A DNA stretch of 41,242 nucleotides from Faecalibacterium sp. UBA1819. GTDB taxonomy: Bacteria; Bacillota; Clostridia; Oscillospirales; Ruminococcaceae. Of the stretch, positions 25,451 through 35,817 are shown piece by piece. The stretch lies in NCBI GenBank assembly GCA_002315015.1, contig DCEX01000031.1:1-41242 (forward strand), in the 5' to 3' direction. Position 1 is the stretch's first letter. Every line of letters starts with the position of its first letter. The translations under genes and the position numbers were made by a program. The notes under the pieces were generated by a model. That model saw nothing but the letters and a program-made list of their open reading frames with translations, did no database searches and was not told the origin of the DNA.

Positions 25451-26891
25451 ATGAAATCTCCTTCAGCGAGAAGGAAGGCACATCCTTACCCTTGAACTCT
25501 ACATCAAGAATCCCAAGTTGCCGTTTAATGATTTTCCGCATACGAACAGCAGGCTGGAGGCAATACTGCTGGAATCTCTTGGGGTTGATATCCTGTGCGC
25601 TCCGCACATTCGGGAAGAGCAGTTTTAAATATGCTGTTGCAATTCGCTTTACGGCCTCCGTGTCACGGGTATCTGCCTTATCAGGCACATCAACAATTTG
25701 GTCAACAATCGCTCTGTAGCTCACATCATTGCGAAGCTCGTGCAAAATGGTGCAAAAGTATTCTGAATTCAACGCCCAGCCGGACAGTTTCAAATCATCA
25801 TTCATTCTCGGTATATCCCACCCCTTGATGAAACCATGGATTCGGTCTACCAATGCACTTTCTTGAAATAGTGACGGCAGCTCGGAGAACATATTCTGCC
25901 ACTCATCCATATTATCCTGTGCGATGTTACCCAGGAAGATGATGCCCGCATCAGATTTTCCCTCATAGCCACCAATGTTAAACTGCCCATACTCCATATA
26001 TCCCTGCATGATGGATCGCATTTCATTCACATCGCCGAACTGCACCAACTTTACCTCATCGATTGCAATAAAGTCATGTCCGGTAACAAAGCCGGGAGTC
26101 TTCCGAGCGGTATCATAAAACATTTTTGCCCGAGTTACCTTTCCGCCATCTGTTAGAAGACCATATTTACTCACATGACCAAACACATAGGACTTACCAG
26201 TTCCTTTCGGAGCCAGCTCAATTAGATTAAGACGCTTTTCGACAAAAGGCAGGATGCGAGTTAGCATCGAAAGTTTTTGTTCTTCACTTTCGTATCCACC
26301 AGCATTGTAGTCAATTGCACCCAACAGTACATCTATCCATTCGGAAGTTGTAAATTCATTTCGCACATCCTTATAGTAATCAAGATCGATGGTATAAGGG
26401 CAGAAATTTGTAAACCCCGTAAGACGAATTTTCCCTGGAATTTTAGGCTTCACAGTGTCATCAGGAGGACGATAGCCAAGTTCGACTACGCCCCAAACCT
26501 CTTGCCCGCTGACCAGTTCTCCACGGTATTGGTCCCATACGGACACATCAATCATGGTTTCCTTGTTTGTTAACCCAAAGTCGGGCAACGAAAATGTTAT
26601 TTCTCCTGTTTTGATGCTAATATCCACAGAAATTTTCGTGAGAATTTTGACACGCTCATTGTCGTTAATGATTCTATCTTTAATCCTGATCCATTCTTCT
26701 TTATTTGGAAGATAGGTGTGGATAAAATCCGTGAGCTCGTCGATATCCAAATTCCCTTCATCATCTGCAAACTTTTTAAGCAGCCAGTCTCTCAAAAACG
26801 ATGGCAAGCCCAGAGCAGAAAAGAAGTTGCTTTTCTTCAAATCCTTGTAGACAACCATTTCATCGAAACAATCTCTAAGTTTTTCTGTCAC
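25440..26891 (-). CDS. brxL: BrxL-like AAA+ protein, short form
   Basis: A 483-aa AAA+ ATPase matching BrxL (DUF4009-type). Walker A is APKGTGKS (227-234) and Walker B is FIAIDEV (274-280), followed by a conserved DNEMRSIMQGYMEYG-like pore region and IIFLGNIAQDN. BrxL of type 1 BREX forms DNA-binding rings and ends in a Lon-like protease domain (about 680 aa). Here the protein stops soon after the AAA+ lid and no Ser-Lys protease motif is visible. It starts with GTG at 26891, preceded by AAGGAGGG at 6 bases. It is the fourth gene of the brxP-brxC-pglZ-brxL core. Confidence 0.85.
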   Translation of the reverse strand: MTEKLRDCFDEMVVYKDLKKSNFFSALGLPSFLRDWLLKKFADDEGNLDIDELTDFIHTYLPNKEEWIRIKDRIINDNERVKILTKISVDISIKTGEITFSLPDFGLTNKETMIDVSVWDQYRGELVSGQEVWGVVELGYRPPDDTVKPKIPGKIRLTGFTNFCPYTIDLDYYKDVRNEFTTSEWIDVLLGAIDYNAGGYESEEQKLSMLTRILPFVEKRLNLIELAPKGTGKSYVFGHVSKYGLLTDGGKVTRAKMFYDTARKTPGFVTGHDFIAIDEVKLVQFGDVNEMRSIMQGYMEYGQFNIGGYEGKSDAGIIFLGNIAQDNMDEWQNMFSELPSLFQESALVDRIHGFIKGWDIPRMNDDLKLSGWALNSEYFCTILHELRNDVSYRAIVDQIVDVPDKADTRDTEAVKRIATAYLKLLFPNVRSAQDINPKRFQQYCLQPAVRMRKIIKRQLGILDVEFKGKDVPSFSLKEISYEN

Positions 26892-26903
26892 GAGTATCCC
26901 TCC

Positions 26904-29234
26904 TTACAGAATGTTCTTTTCGCTGCCGCTTTCCTTCTTTACTCTCAGAGGCAGGGCAGTGGCCACAGGCATTCCACCAGCAAATACATCTACGCTGTAT
27001 GTTTTGGCACGGCGAATTTCGGCCATCTCCTCTACAACATAGAAATTTTCATCAATTGGCTTTGCTTCATAGACATGACCATCTATTACAACGCTGACAT
27101 CCACCAACTTTTCTGTGGCAAATATTTTAATTGCAGCTTTCTTACGGAAGCTGACGGTAATTTCGGGGATGCCGACAAACAGCGCCGTCGAATCAACCGG
27201 CATTATCTTTACTTCAATGGCAGTGTTAAGATACGAAATCTCAATAATTGGTACAGTAATTTCCTCCAATGTTGCACCACCATGAGCCTCAACATTGGCT
27301 TTCCGGCTTCCTCTGAAACGGTCATAATTAGCAAGTGCCCAGAAATCTTCAGCATCAGTTGCACTGTCTGGTCTTTCATCGATCTCACTTTTAGGACAGC
27401 ATCTTCCAGAGTGCTTTCCGCTTGATTCCATTTCCCACAGATTTTCAGTCTCATGAATGACTGCAAGTCTACTCGCACCATGGTCTGCAATTAAGATGGC
27501 CTTTTGGTAGTCCCCGTTTGTGAGGTTTGTTTTGATTTTCTTTAGAAGCTCATCAATCAGCTCCAGTTCACGAATCAAATGAATCGGGAGCTTTCTGTCC
27601 TCACGACTATAATCATATCCTTCTTCGCCGTGATGCTTGATTTTATCTATTTTATCAACAGTAATAATCGGGAACTGTTCTGTGGATAACATATCCCAAA
27701 ATTCCTTATTCCGGCTCGTAATGGAGGGAAGTTCACATCTACATACTGTGATTTTCGCCATCAACTCAAGAGCATGACATCTGGCCATAATATAGCCAAG
27801 ATATTCAACGCCCAATGCATCAGTAAAATAGGTCTGAGCGTTTGTTACATCAATTTTCTCGATCACAGAACTCCGGGGCGGAAGAATGATATTGTAATCT
27901 CTATCGACTGCCTGCTTCTCAACGACCTCCATGAAGTTCGGGAAAATCTTGTTGACAACCTTTTGATATTTGTACTCTTGGAAATATCTGTCAAGCAATT
28001 CGTTTTTGAAACGGTATGGTGTCAGGTAAGCACGAAGATCAGGATAGATGCGCTCCAATATACTAAAAAGTTCAACTCTTTCAAAGTCTTCACTGTACCT
28101 ATCCAGCAACTTGAAAATAAGCTCTTTTTCCTGAATGGTATTGTCTGTTAGATAGTAGAGCGCATACTTTCCCTTGCTCTGGACAATCTTGCAGAAATTA
28201 TTAACTTCATCGAGCGGGTTGCCAATGGCACTCAAATGTGCTTTTCTGCGTTCATATATGGACGCAAATATGCTATCTCTTGGCTCGACTTCTAAAATAG
28301 TGCGATATAAATTGTGAACGAACCCTGCCGGGGAAGAAGCTGTCTCTATTGCCTTGTTTAAGTATGAGTCGTTGCCCGCATGGAACAGTTTGAGCCCAAT
28401 AAAGTACAACCAAAGCCATTTTTTATCTGCACTATTTTGCTGGTAGGTAGAGATAACAATATCCAGATTGTAAATACTCCCTATTTTTGCAGAAATGAGC
28501 TGTTGCCACGAAGGGTATTCTTGAAGTTCTGCCAGGGCATACTGCCATTCTTCTTTGCTGCCATAACTTTCTGCCAATCCAGCTGTCATTCCATCCAGGT
28601 GGCACAAAACCTCGTAAGGATTCTTCAGGTCTGAAATTGCATAGAGAGAAAATGGATAACTGTCTTTGCTTTTGTGGGTTTCGATGTATAACACTTCTGC
28701 GGCGGCTGATTCCACCGCCTTAGCTATGCCTCGAAGTCCCTTTACCGCCGGACTTGTGCCCGTAAGTTTGATGCCTTCTTCAGTAAAAACAAGTCTGGGC
28801 CGAACAGGTCGTACGCCATCCAAAATACAAACTCTGCTATCCACACGCCGATCGCTTTTGATAAGAGTGCGCAGATATTCGTCACATTGAAAGGTGAGAA
28901 TTACCGCATGACCGGCAATACTCATAGATAGAAGTTCTTTTAATTCTTGCACCAATGCCTTTTCGCCTTTTAACATGAAGAAACTCGAAATTTCACTAAC
29001 AAAAAAACTGCTGTTTTCGTTGGCAAGGCGCTCAAGAATGTTCGGGATTATAGGAAATTCGTCTGCTTTACAAAACTCTGTGTCAGAAGCACACAAAAAG
29101 ACATTCTGGGGCAATTTATAATGGAGCACGATAGCATCCAAATCTGCCTTGTTTTGAACATCGACAATAAGAGGTTCGACATTATCCTTCTTCAGATAAC
29201 GGTCAATTTTTTTAATGACTTCTTGGATGGTCAT
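26904..29234 (-). CDS. pglZ: PglZ phosphatase-superfamily protein (BrxZ)
   Basis: The 776-aa hallmark protein of BREX and Pgl systems. The N-terminal 400 residues are helical and poorly conserved. The alkaline-phosphatase-fold PglZ domain follows, with CRCELPSITSRNKEF, then ADHGASRLAV (metal-binding Asp/His near 580) and AHGGATLEEITVPI (near 648). The C-terminal 100 residues form a beta-rich domain. PglZ is required for both modification and exclusion in studied BREX types, with a weak metal-dependent phosphodiesterase activity in some (family knowledge). AAGGAGG stands 6 bases before the ATG. It lies 11-12 bases after brxC and before brxL. Confidence 0.92.
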   Translation of the reverse strand: MTIQEVIKKIDRYLKKDNVEPLIVDVQNKADLDAIVLHYKLPQNVFLCASDTEFCKADEFPIIPNILERLANENSSFFVSEISSFFMLKGEKALVQELKELLSMSIAGHAVILTFQCDEYLRTLIKSDRRVDSRVCILDGVRPVRPRLVFTEEGIKLTGTSPAVKGLRGIAKAVESAAAEVLYIETHKSKDSYPFSLYAISDLKNPYEVLCHLDGMTAGLAESYGSKEEWQYALAELQEYPSWQQLISAKIGSIYNLDIVISTYQQNSADKKWLWLYFIGLKLFHAGNDSYLNKAIETASSPAGFVHNLYRTILEVEPRDSIFASIYERRKAHLSAIGNPLDEVNNFCKIVQSKGKYALYYLTDNTIQEKELIFKLLDRYSEDFERVELFSILERIYPDLRAYLTPYRFKNELLDRYFQEYKYQKVVNKIFPNFMEVVEKQAVDRDYNIILPPRSSVIEKIDVTNAQTYFTDALGVEYLGYIMARCHALELMAKITVCRCELPSITSRNKEFWDMLSTEQFPIITVDKIDKIKHHGEEGYDYSREDRKLPIHLIRELELIDELLKKIKTNLTNGDYQKAILIADHGASRLAVIHETENLWEMESSGKHSGRCCPKSEIDERPDSATDAEDFWALANYDRFRGSRKANVEAHGGATLEEITVPIIEISYLNTAIEVKIMPVDSTALFVGIPEITVSFRKKAAIKIFATEKLVDVSVVIDGHVYEAKPIDENFYVVEEMAEIRRAKTYSVDVFAGGMPVATALPLRVKKESGSEKNIL

Positions 29235-29245
29235 TTTGCACCTCC

Positions 29246-32200
29246 TTAATCCCCTTTGATGATCTCCATACCAACAACCATGTTATCCCGAATGAGGTCC
29301 TTTAGATACTTCTTCACATCAGCAATATCCATTTCATCAATTTTGGCAAGAGCACGGTCACAACCGCCCTGATTGTATTTTGCTTCCGCCATCTGGCGAA
29401 GCTTCTTCTCAATTTCAGGAAGGCCAAACCAATCAAACGGCTCTGCTGTGATGTGAGAGTCAAGATAATCTTTTACTTCTTGAATATTCGTCAGCATGAC
29501 GGAATAGCTTCCAATAATGCTGCTCTGAAACGCTTTATCCAAAGCTGCGGCATCATCCAGCAAGTCAAAGAATTTTGCAGAAGCAAAGTACTCCATTGCA
29601 CGGTCAATTGACTGCTCATCGGCCTTTGGACGATTGACAGCACCAAATGCGGCTTTTGCCTTCGCCACCTCGCTGTCTGGAACAAGACACAAAATGGGCA
29701 TTTTGTGTTTTTTCGACCAATCCCGGGGAGACTCTGTTCGGGTTTTCTCTCTCCACAGCTTCTTTAACTGCGTATTTTTCTGTCCCTCTTTATAGGCGGC
29801 AACTTTGGCCTCGACCTGGTTCAAATAGTCCGCTTTTTCGTAGGTGAACGAACCGGCGGGCATTGTGGCAAATACTTCCTTAATTTCATCGTCCGACAGA
29901 TCATCAAGATAGTATCCGCATACACGCTTAAACAAATCAACCTGGTTATTATAGAAATTGCGGAATGTGCTTTCATTAGCCTGAACGAGTTCCAAGAAGG
30001 TTTGCTTCTGGGAATCCAACAGAGTTCCGGCCTTTTTCAGGGTATAGAGCATCCCGAGGAATGGTCCTAACTCATCGAGATAGTTTTTGGCGGCCGCATA
30101 GGAGATGCGAATATATCCACACTTGTCACACCATTCCCGTATGGTCGCATCATAAGAGATGCTTTTAGAGATAATCTTATTGCTTTCTACAATAATTTGA
30201 TACTCCAGAATAACCTCACGGATTTTCTGTTGTGCGGTTTCGACATTCCACACCCAGTTTGCTGCATCTGCATCAAACTTTTTGCGAAGGACATTGATGT
30301 ATTGACCTCCATCGCCGACCGTTTGAGCAAGGGAGACAAGAGTACCATTTTCAAAAGTTTCAAGGTAGGCAGCCATGCCTTGGGTACACTTCTCTTTGGT
30401 CAAAATGCTTTGCAAATCATTTGCAGCATTTCCGTTAGTGAGGGCAAGATTCCCGATTGCCATGGCAATATCGCTGTCAGTCGTCCCGGCTCCCATGTTA
30501 TTACTGTTGGCAATCCCACAGAAAGAATCGATGATTTCAGACAGCACAGCGGTTTCTGTTTGAAGCGTCTCTTTCTTAAGAATGTACTTCAAAGTCCAAA
30601 TAGGGAACGAAAATTCCTTCATCCTACTGCGGATGCGTTCTCTTGTGTTCAGAACAGAGGTACACATATTGAGCGGAATACCAAATGCTACAGAAGTAAT
30701 TTCATTGAAAGCCTTCTCTGCGGGCGTTAGTGCAACAATATACTTGTCCTTATAACGAGGATTCGGTGTGATTTCGAGACGAATGACCTCATCAATCATT
30801 TCCTTGAGCTTGTTGACATTCAAAACATCGTTGGTGAGTCCATCGCTCCAGCTATATGTACCGGAAGCGTATTCTTTCAGCACAAAGCCCAGAATAAATG
30901 CAGACAGATTACAGGGCATAAAACCGTAGGGTGCAACCTTCAAAACATCATAAATTTTCTTGATTGATACACGGCCACCGCCGTTCTGGAAGCCATCATT
31001 TATGATTTTATCAACGCACACCTTGATTTTAGAAATCAAAAGATGAGGTTTGGAAACCCAGTATTCAGGCACCTTCCATGCACCATCAAGAGCAGTTTCC
31101 AACTTTGTGGCAGGACTGCCAGACAGGAATGTTCCGGCAGTTTTCTCGTTGAAAGCACACTCAACACCTTGTTTCAGGCTGCTTGGTGTATACATATTGG
31201 CGATTACATTGTAAGAACCCTCAAGACAGGACACAAATTTTTTCTTGTTGATTTCTGCGAGAAGTCCGTACAGAGCGTCAAGCGTAGTCGCCCGCTCTCC
31301 ATCCGGCTTATCAGCAGTGTGAACCATGAACTCACCAGCAACAATGCGGGTTTTCCATTTTTTCAAAGAATCCTTCGCATTGTTAGCATATTGAGTTGCC
31401 AATGTATTATCCTTGCCCTGCTGGGACATAGATAATGCCATATCGTGACGGTAAACGCCATAGCCATCCGCTCCGAATGGGGTTCGGCTGGCATCAATGA
31501 AAATCGTATTGTAAGTTCCAGCAGCAAGGGCATCATGGATTTTCTTGCCCAGAACAACGCTTTCGGTATCATCTTTTGCGAAACATACTACAGCAACAAT
31601 CTTGTTTTCATACTTTTCTTCCGTGTTGCGAAGTTGCTTGATCGTAGAATCGAAGTCGGAAGCAGAAACAAAACGCAGCTCATAGCGAAGCTTTAGGGCG
31701 CCTCCAAGGGTAATAGCGTCAACGATTCGAGTCCGATCAGCGAGTTCCTCCGTGATAAAAGCAGAAGTGCTTTTTTGGTCAATTTGCTTTTCAAAAGGCG
31801 TTACATCAATTTCATCCTCATGGTTGTAGGCTGCATACTGCGATTTTCCGCCGCCGAGGGACTTGGAGAATAGCACCTTCTCTCGAACAAGCTGCTCAGC
31901 ACATCTCGCTGCGGAGCCCTCCATGTCGGTCCCTTCAAACGCATTGTCGAGATTTTTTTCATTGGGAATAAACAGTTCAACAGAGTCGCCGGCGTATTGG
32001 GAAATTGCCTGCAACAGAAGAACCGTCTTCAGAACTCGTTTTTGGTCAGAATCAAGTCGTTGATTCCCGGCACGGTTGTAGTAGTCGAGAATGGAGCGAA
32101 TATCATGCGCCAGATATTCTTTGCCTTTGTCATAGAAGAATTCCCAAAGCATATCAACAGAGAGCAGCGGGTTATCATCCTCCGGCCCGAAATTGTCAAT

Positions 32201-33451
32201 AAACCATTGGAAGCCCTTGATTTCATCGCCACGGTCATTCTTGATAAAGTCAAACATACTGCGCTGGTTGGAATCAAACGCAGAGGAGATGTGTTTCAAG
32301 AGCAGGGCGGCATAGGGGTGTATCGGGAGGATATCCACCATCTCTTTGTCGGTGATACGGGCCACCGACTTTACCAGCTTACGGGATTCCTGCGTTCTGG
32401 CGGTAAGGTCCCCGAGAGCAAGCTCCCAATCTTCGAGTACGGCTTTATCCTGGTTTTTCTCCATAGCTGCACCCATGAGCTGGAATGCGATATTTTCGGG
32501 CAGACTGATTAAGCTATGCGGACTGACAAAGCGTCCGTTCAGCTTAATAAAGTCTTGGTCACGCTCATGGAACAAACCTTGGGTAACATGGGTAACCAGC
32601 ACGAAATAGAAGGGATCGGTTTCGCTGATTTCACAAAGCTCCTGGAATCCGGTGAGATTGCGGGCATTGTTGTAAAAGTATTCAGTAAACTCATCCCACA
32701 TAAAGACAATAGCTTTCAAGCTGTTTGCCTGAATCACTTCACGAATCCAGTTGCTCAAATCAGTCACGCTCAGCGAGAGGGCTTTTACTTGACGCTCATC
32801 GGCTACCTTAAAGATGTCGTCCATAACCTTTGCCAGCGCATCGCCTGAAAAAGTGCGTAATTTTTCAATTACAGTATCGGCATCATCTCCACCGAACAGG
32901 TTAGAGTATGTACCCGTAATCAAGCCGTTGAAATAATTTTTGTTGTCCTTGTCGGAAAGCCATGTGATAGTGGCCTCTTTTAGTGCGTTTCCACCCTTGT
33001 TTTCAATTCCGGCATCGACAAGTGCTTTTTCTATGCTCTCCTGGATAGCAAAAACAAGGTTGTGGTCGCTGCGAATGGTAGCAGAGCCGTAGCGATGGAC
33101 TGTCAAAACGCGACCACTGGATTTCACAGCCTGGAAGCGGTTACACAGATCATTATCCAACTTGTGCCTTTGGAAGTATTCACGAGTTTCTTCCTCACTG
33201 GAGTCCAGTAACTTCTTCAGGGTATGGACAGCGTGAGATTTGCCTGTACCGTAGGCTCCCTCCACCCACAGGCAGAGTTTCTGCTTACGCTCAAGGACAC
33301 TGATTGTGTTCTTCAGAAGTTTCACAAAGGTCTCGTGGGGGAAGAATTTTTTCCACACTTCTGGGTTCTTCGTAATGACCGCTTCATTTACGGCAGGAAA
33401 ATAATCTGGGTCAATATCGAAATAATGACGGTATTTTTCCAACATCGGCAT
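29246..33451 (-). CDS. brxC: BrxC4/PglY-like large ATPase
   Basis: A 1401-aa P-loop ATPase, the large scaffold protein of BREX. Walker A is GAYGTGKS (65-72), close to the N terminus as in PglY/BrxC. A Walker B-like VFMWDEFTEYF lies near 245. The rest is a long helical body with no recognisable nuclease or methylase motif. The length and the N-terminal MLEKYRHYFDIDPDYFPAVNE fit the BrxC4 branch rather than BrxC1. In other types BrxC works with PglX and BrxB. Here both are missing, so partners must be BrxP, PglZ and possibly the 1056-aa protein. AAGGAGG precedes the ATG. Gaps to both neighbours are 11-13 bases. Confidence 0.88.
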   Translation of the reverse strand: MPMLEKYRHYFDIDPDYFPAVNEAVITKNPEVWKKFFPHETFVKLLKNTISVLERKQKLCLWVEGAYGTGKSHAVHTLKKLLDSSEEETREYFQRHKLDNDLCNRFQAVKSSGRVLTVHRYGSATIRSDHNLVFAIQESIEKALVDAGIENKGGNALKEATITWLSDKDNKNYFNGLITGTYSNLFGGDDADTVIEKLRTFSGDALAKVMDDIFKVADERQVKALSLSVTDLSNWIREVIQANSLKAIVFMWDEFTEYFYNNARNLTGFQELCEISETDPFYFVLVTHVTQGLFHERDQDFIKLNGRFVSPHSLISLPENIAFQLMGAAMEKNQDKAVLEDWELALGDLTARTQESRKLVKSVARITDKEMVDILPIHPYAALLLKHISSAFDSNQRSMFDFIKNDRGDEIKGFQWFIDNFGPEDDNPLLSVDMLWEFFYDKGKEYLAHDIRSILDYYNRAGNQRLDSDQKRVLKTVLLLQAISQYAGDSVELFIPNEKNLDNAFEGTDMEGSAARCAEQLVREKVLFSKSLGGGKSQYAAYNHEDEIDVTPFEKQIDQKSTSAFITEELADRTRIVDAITLGGALKLRYELRFVSASDFDSTIKQLRNTEEKYENKIVAVVCFAKDDTESVVLGKKIHDALAAGTYNTIFIDASRTPFGADGYGVYRHDMALSMSQQGKDNTLATQYANNAKDSLKKWKTRIVAGEFMVHTADKPDGERATTLDALYGLLAEINKKKFVSCLEGSYNVIANMYTPSSLKQGVECAFNEKTAGTFLSGSPATKLETALDGAWKVPEYWVSKPHLLISKIKVCVDKIINDGFQNGGGRVSIKKIYDVLKVAPYGFMPCNLSAFILGFVLKEYASGTYSWSDGLTNDVLNVNKLKEMIDEVIRLEITPNPRYKDKYIVALTPAEKAFNEITSVAFGIPLNMCTSVLNTRERIRSRMKEFSFPIWTLKYILKKETLQTETAVLSEIIDSFCGIANSNNMGAGTTDSDIAMAIGNLALTNGNAANDLQSILTKEKCTQGMAAYLETFENGTLVSLAQTVGDGGQYINVLRKKFDADAANWVWNVETAQQKIREVILEYQIIVESNKIISKSISYDATIREWCDKCGYIRISYAAAKNYLDELGPFLGMLYTLKKAGTLLDSQKQTFLELVQANESTFRNFYNNQVDLFKRVCGYYLDDLSDDEIKEVFATMPAGSFTYEKADYLNQVEAKVAAYKEGQKNTQLKKLWREKTRTESPRDWSKKHKMPILCLVPDSEVAKAKAAFGAVNRPKADEQSIDRAMEYFASAKFFDLLDDAAALDKAFQSSIIGSYSVMLTNIQEVKDYLDSHITAEPFDWFGLPEIEKKLRQMAEAKYNQGGCDRALAKIDEMDIADVKKYLKDLIRDNMVVGMEIIKGD

Positions 33452-33464
33452 TGTTTCTTCCTCC

Positions 33465-35816
33465 TTAGAACAGACTCAGTACATCCTGGGATGTTTTTTC
33501 GCTGTTGAGTGTGATATTATCCAGATCAAGCGTAAAGCTGGCATTGATAAAGTCTGGATAGTTGATAGTCAGGCCGTTAAGAATCTTTTCCATCTGATTG
33601 CGATCCAGTCCGAAAATCTCAGTAGGGCTGATACCATCACTATCAATATCGTGATTCAAGAGCCGGGACAGGGTAAACTGGTAATAATCGCCACAAGCCT
33701 CGGCAAATTTGTATAAGCTGTAAAGAATGACAAGCGGATTCGGATTTTGCCAGGGCATTCTCATGATAGAAATCATGCTTTTTTTAATTTCTCCGTTTTT
33801 GTTTTCCTTGGATTCGATTTCAGGGATACCAAAACCAATTTCTTTGAATGCTCCGTTTGTATCCAATATTGTTTTGAAGCCATTCCAGAATTCTCCTCTG
33901 GCCTTTTTACCGCCATCTTTCTTGCTGCTATCTTCTCCCATATCAAGCAGCAGATTCGATTCAATGTATCTGTGGGAAAAAGGAATGTTTCGGATATACC
34001 ATCCAAAAGCGGGAGTATAAGCAAGATTGCACAGAATAAGCGCCCATGTATATGCCGCTTCCATATCTTGGTTCTGAATAAACATTCCAAAAGCAGTCAA
34101 TTTTTTGCTGGCAGTCATACCCGCATCGTTCATCATGCCAAACATAACATCTGTTTTGCGATTTCCGGGTTCAAATGACTGGTCTTTCAAAAATTCCTTA
34201 ATCCACATTGCATCGACGCCAACGCTCAAATAGCGATTGATTCCTTTTAACGACTTCATAGCTTTACTTCCTTTCACTGAATTATAATAAAGGCAACCAC
34301 TTAAGATTTTCAAGCAAGCACGACAGCGTACACAGGTGTCTAAAATGGTTAGTTCTCCATCCTTCATTTGAATATTCCTGCTTGGGCACTCTGCAACACA
34401 AGTCATGCATTGGATACAATACTGTGTTTTCGCAAGGATACTTTTGAAGTAATAAACAAACTCTATCGAGTTCTTCGTTCTTCCTGATGTCTCGATTTCA
34501 AAGATGGTTTTATCGCCATTGGTATGCAAAACGCACTTCCGAACAACGCCATCGTATTCAAGATGATATTCGCTTTCGGAACACTCATGGATGTCTCCTA
34601 AAGTCTTATACCATATTTTCCATTCAGGTCTGAGGTTTTTAGCGGTAAACTTTAAAAGGCCTTTTTCTTCATCAAATTCAAACAACTCTTCCTGAGAAAA
34701 TTTAAGTTCTCTACCACTTAACCGAGTTTTCCATCCGCCACTTTCAAGAAAACGAGCCGCATTATCTCCGGATAAGTCTTTTTGACTGTTTTCAATAATC
34801 TTATTGCAAAAGAAATCAACCGTCTCTGGGAAGCATTGCTTCTTAATGTACTCATGCTTTTCGGATGAATTCGGGCACATGATGCATCCGACACGATTGA
34901 AACCATATTTATAGGCCGTATTCATTGGCAGTTCTTGCGAATAGATATAGAGAAATACTTCTGCGGACGACCATTCAAGCAGAGGATGAAAACTATGCTG
35001 TCCTGGCATTTTCTTTCCTAAGCTTAATTCATCATATTCTGCACGGGATGCACTCTCGTCTCCACGAACACCAGTTATCATCATGGAATGAATCCGGTTG
35101 ATATTATGAATTTCGCACAGTTTATTTATGACTGGAGCAGTCTTATGCACAGTGCAGCACCATCTTAAACGGCGGGCTGGCGGGCCGAAGGAATCCCACG
35201 AATCCGAAGCCGACATAGTGGCCTTGGCGGTGAAGAAAGCGATGTCTCGCTCTCGGCAGAAGCTCTCAATTTGAGTAACAAGGCTTTTAGTTGTGGGAAA
35301 CTCCATATCGGTGTCGCCAAAGAGAACTTCAAACTTATTGTGCGGCAAAGCCCGCTGCACCAGATCGAGGGCTACTACACTATCCTTACCACCACTGAAC
35401 GCCACATAGAAGACATCGACTCGATCCATGTAGTCTACATAAGTGTTGTATATTTTTTTAATTGTTTCTGCGGCCAGTTTCTCCAACAGATCCCGGTTCT
35501 TTTCAACCATTGCAGGGATGTCAACAAAGCGGAGAGGTTGTCCATTTGGTTCTGGGTCATCCAAAATGACGATTTCGGGTGCCGTGTAAAGACTCCCGCC
35601 TTTTGTCTTGGCAACCTGCCGGCCCCGGTAGAAATAATTGTTGGCCTCCGCCCACATATATGGGTAAGAGTCATTCTTTGCATAATTCCAATACCGGTCA
35701 AATCCCAGAATATCCAGTTCTTTATAATACACCGGACGGGGTTCCTTGCTAAAGGAAAGTGGGGAACTGTTTAGCAGCAATCCACCTGTCTCGGCATCCC
35801 AAGTGTATGAGTACAT
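33465..35816 (-). CDS. brxP: BrxP-like PAPS reductase/ferredoxin fusion
   Basis: A 783-aa modular sulfur enzyme. Residues 130-320 are a PAPS-reductase/DndC-type PP-loop domain with SGGKDS (141-146), FGDTDMEFP, and cysteines RWCC (220-221) and CIMC (311, 314) that match the Fe-S-binding pattern of DndC-like proteins. Residues 465-510 are a two-cluster ferredoxin: C467, C470, C473, C477 and C495, C498, C501, C508. Residues about 526-720 resemble DUF4007, a domain that travels with phosphorothioation enzymes. Its start is one base after the 1056-aa protein's stop. BrxP defines type 4 BREX and replaces PglX, so it probably performs the DNA marking. Sulfur incorporation into DNA here is inference. 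Confidence 0.88.
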   Translation of the reverse strand: MYSYTWDAETGGLLLNSSPLSFSKEPRPVYYKELDILGFDRYWNYAKNDSYPYMWAEANNYFYRGRQVAKTKGGSLYTAPEIVILDDPEPNGQPLRFVDIPAMVEKNRDLLEKLAAETIKKIYNTYVDYMDRVDVFYVAFSGGKDSVVALDLVQRALPHNKFEVLFGDTDMEFPTTKSLVTQIESFCRERDIAFFTAKATMSASDSWDSFGPPARRLRWCCTVHKTAPVINKLCEIHNINRIHSMMITGVRGDESASRAEYDELSLGKKMPGQHSFHPLLEWSSAEVFLYIYSQELPMNTAYKYGFNRVGCIMCPNSSEKHEYIKKQCFPETVDFFCNKIIENSQKDLSGDNAARFLESGGWKTRLSGRELKFSQEELFEFDEEKGLLKFTAKNLRPEWKIWYKTLGDIHECSESEYHLEYDGVVRKCVLHTNGDKTIFEIETSGRTKNSIEFVYYFKSILAKTQYCIQCMTCVAECPSRNIQMKDGELTILDTCVRCRACLKILSGCLYYNSVKGSKAMKSLKGINRYLSVGVDAMWIKEFLKDQSFEPGNRKTDVMFGMMNDAGMTASKKLTAFGMFIQNQDMEAAYTWALILCNLAYTPAFGWYIRNIPFSHRYIESNLLLDMGEDSSKKDGGKKARGEFWNGFKTILDTNGAFKEIGFGIPEIESKENKNGEIKKSMISIMRMPWQNPNPLVILYSLYKFAEACGDYYQFTLSRLLNHDIDSDGISPTEIFGLDRNQMEKILNGLTINYPDFINASFTLDLDNITLNSEKTSQDVLSLF

Positions 35817-35817
35817 A

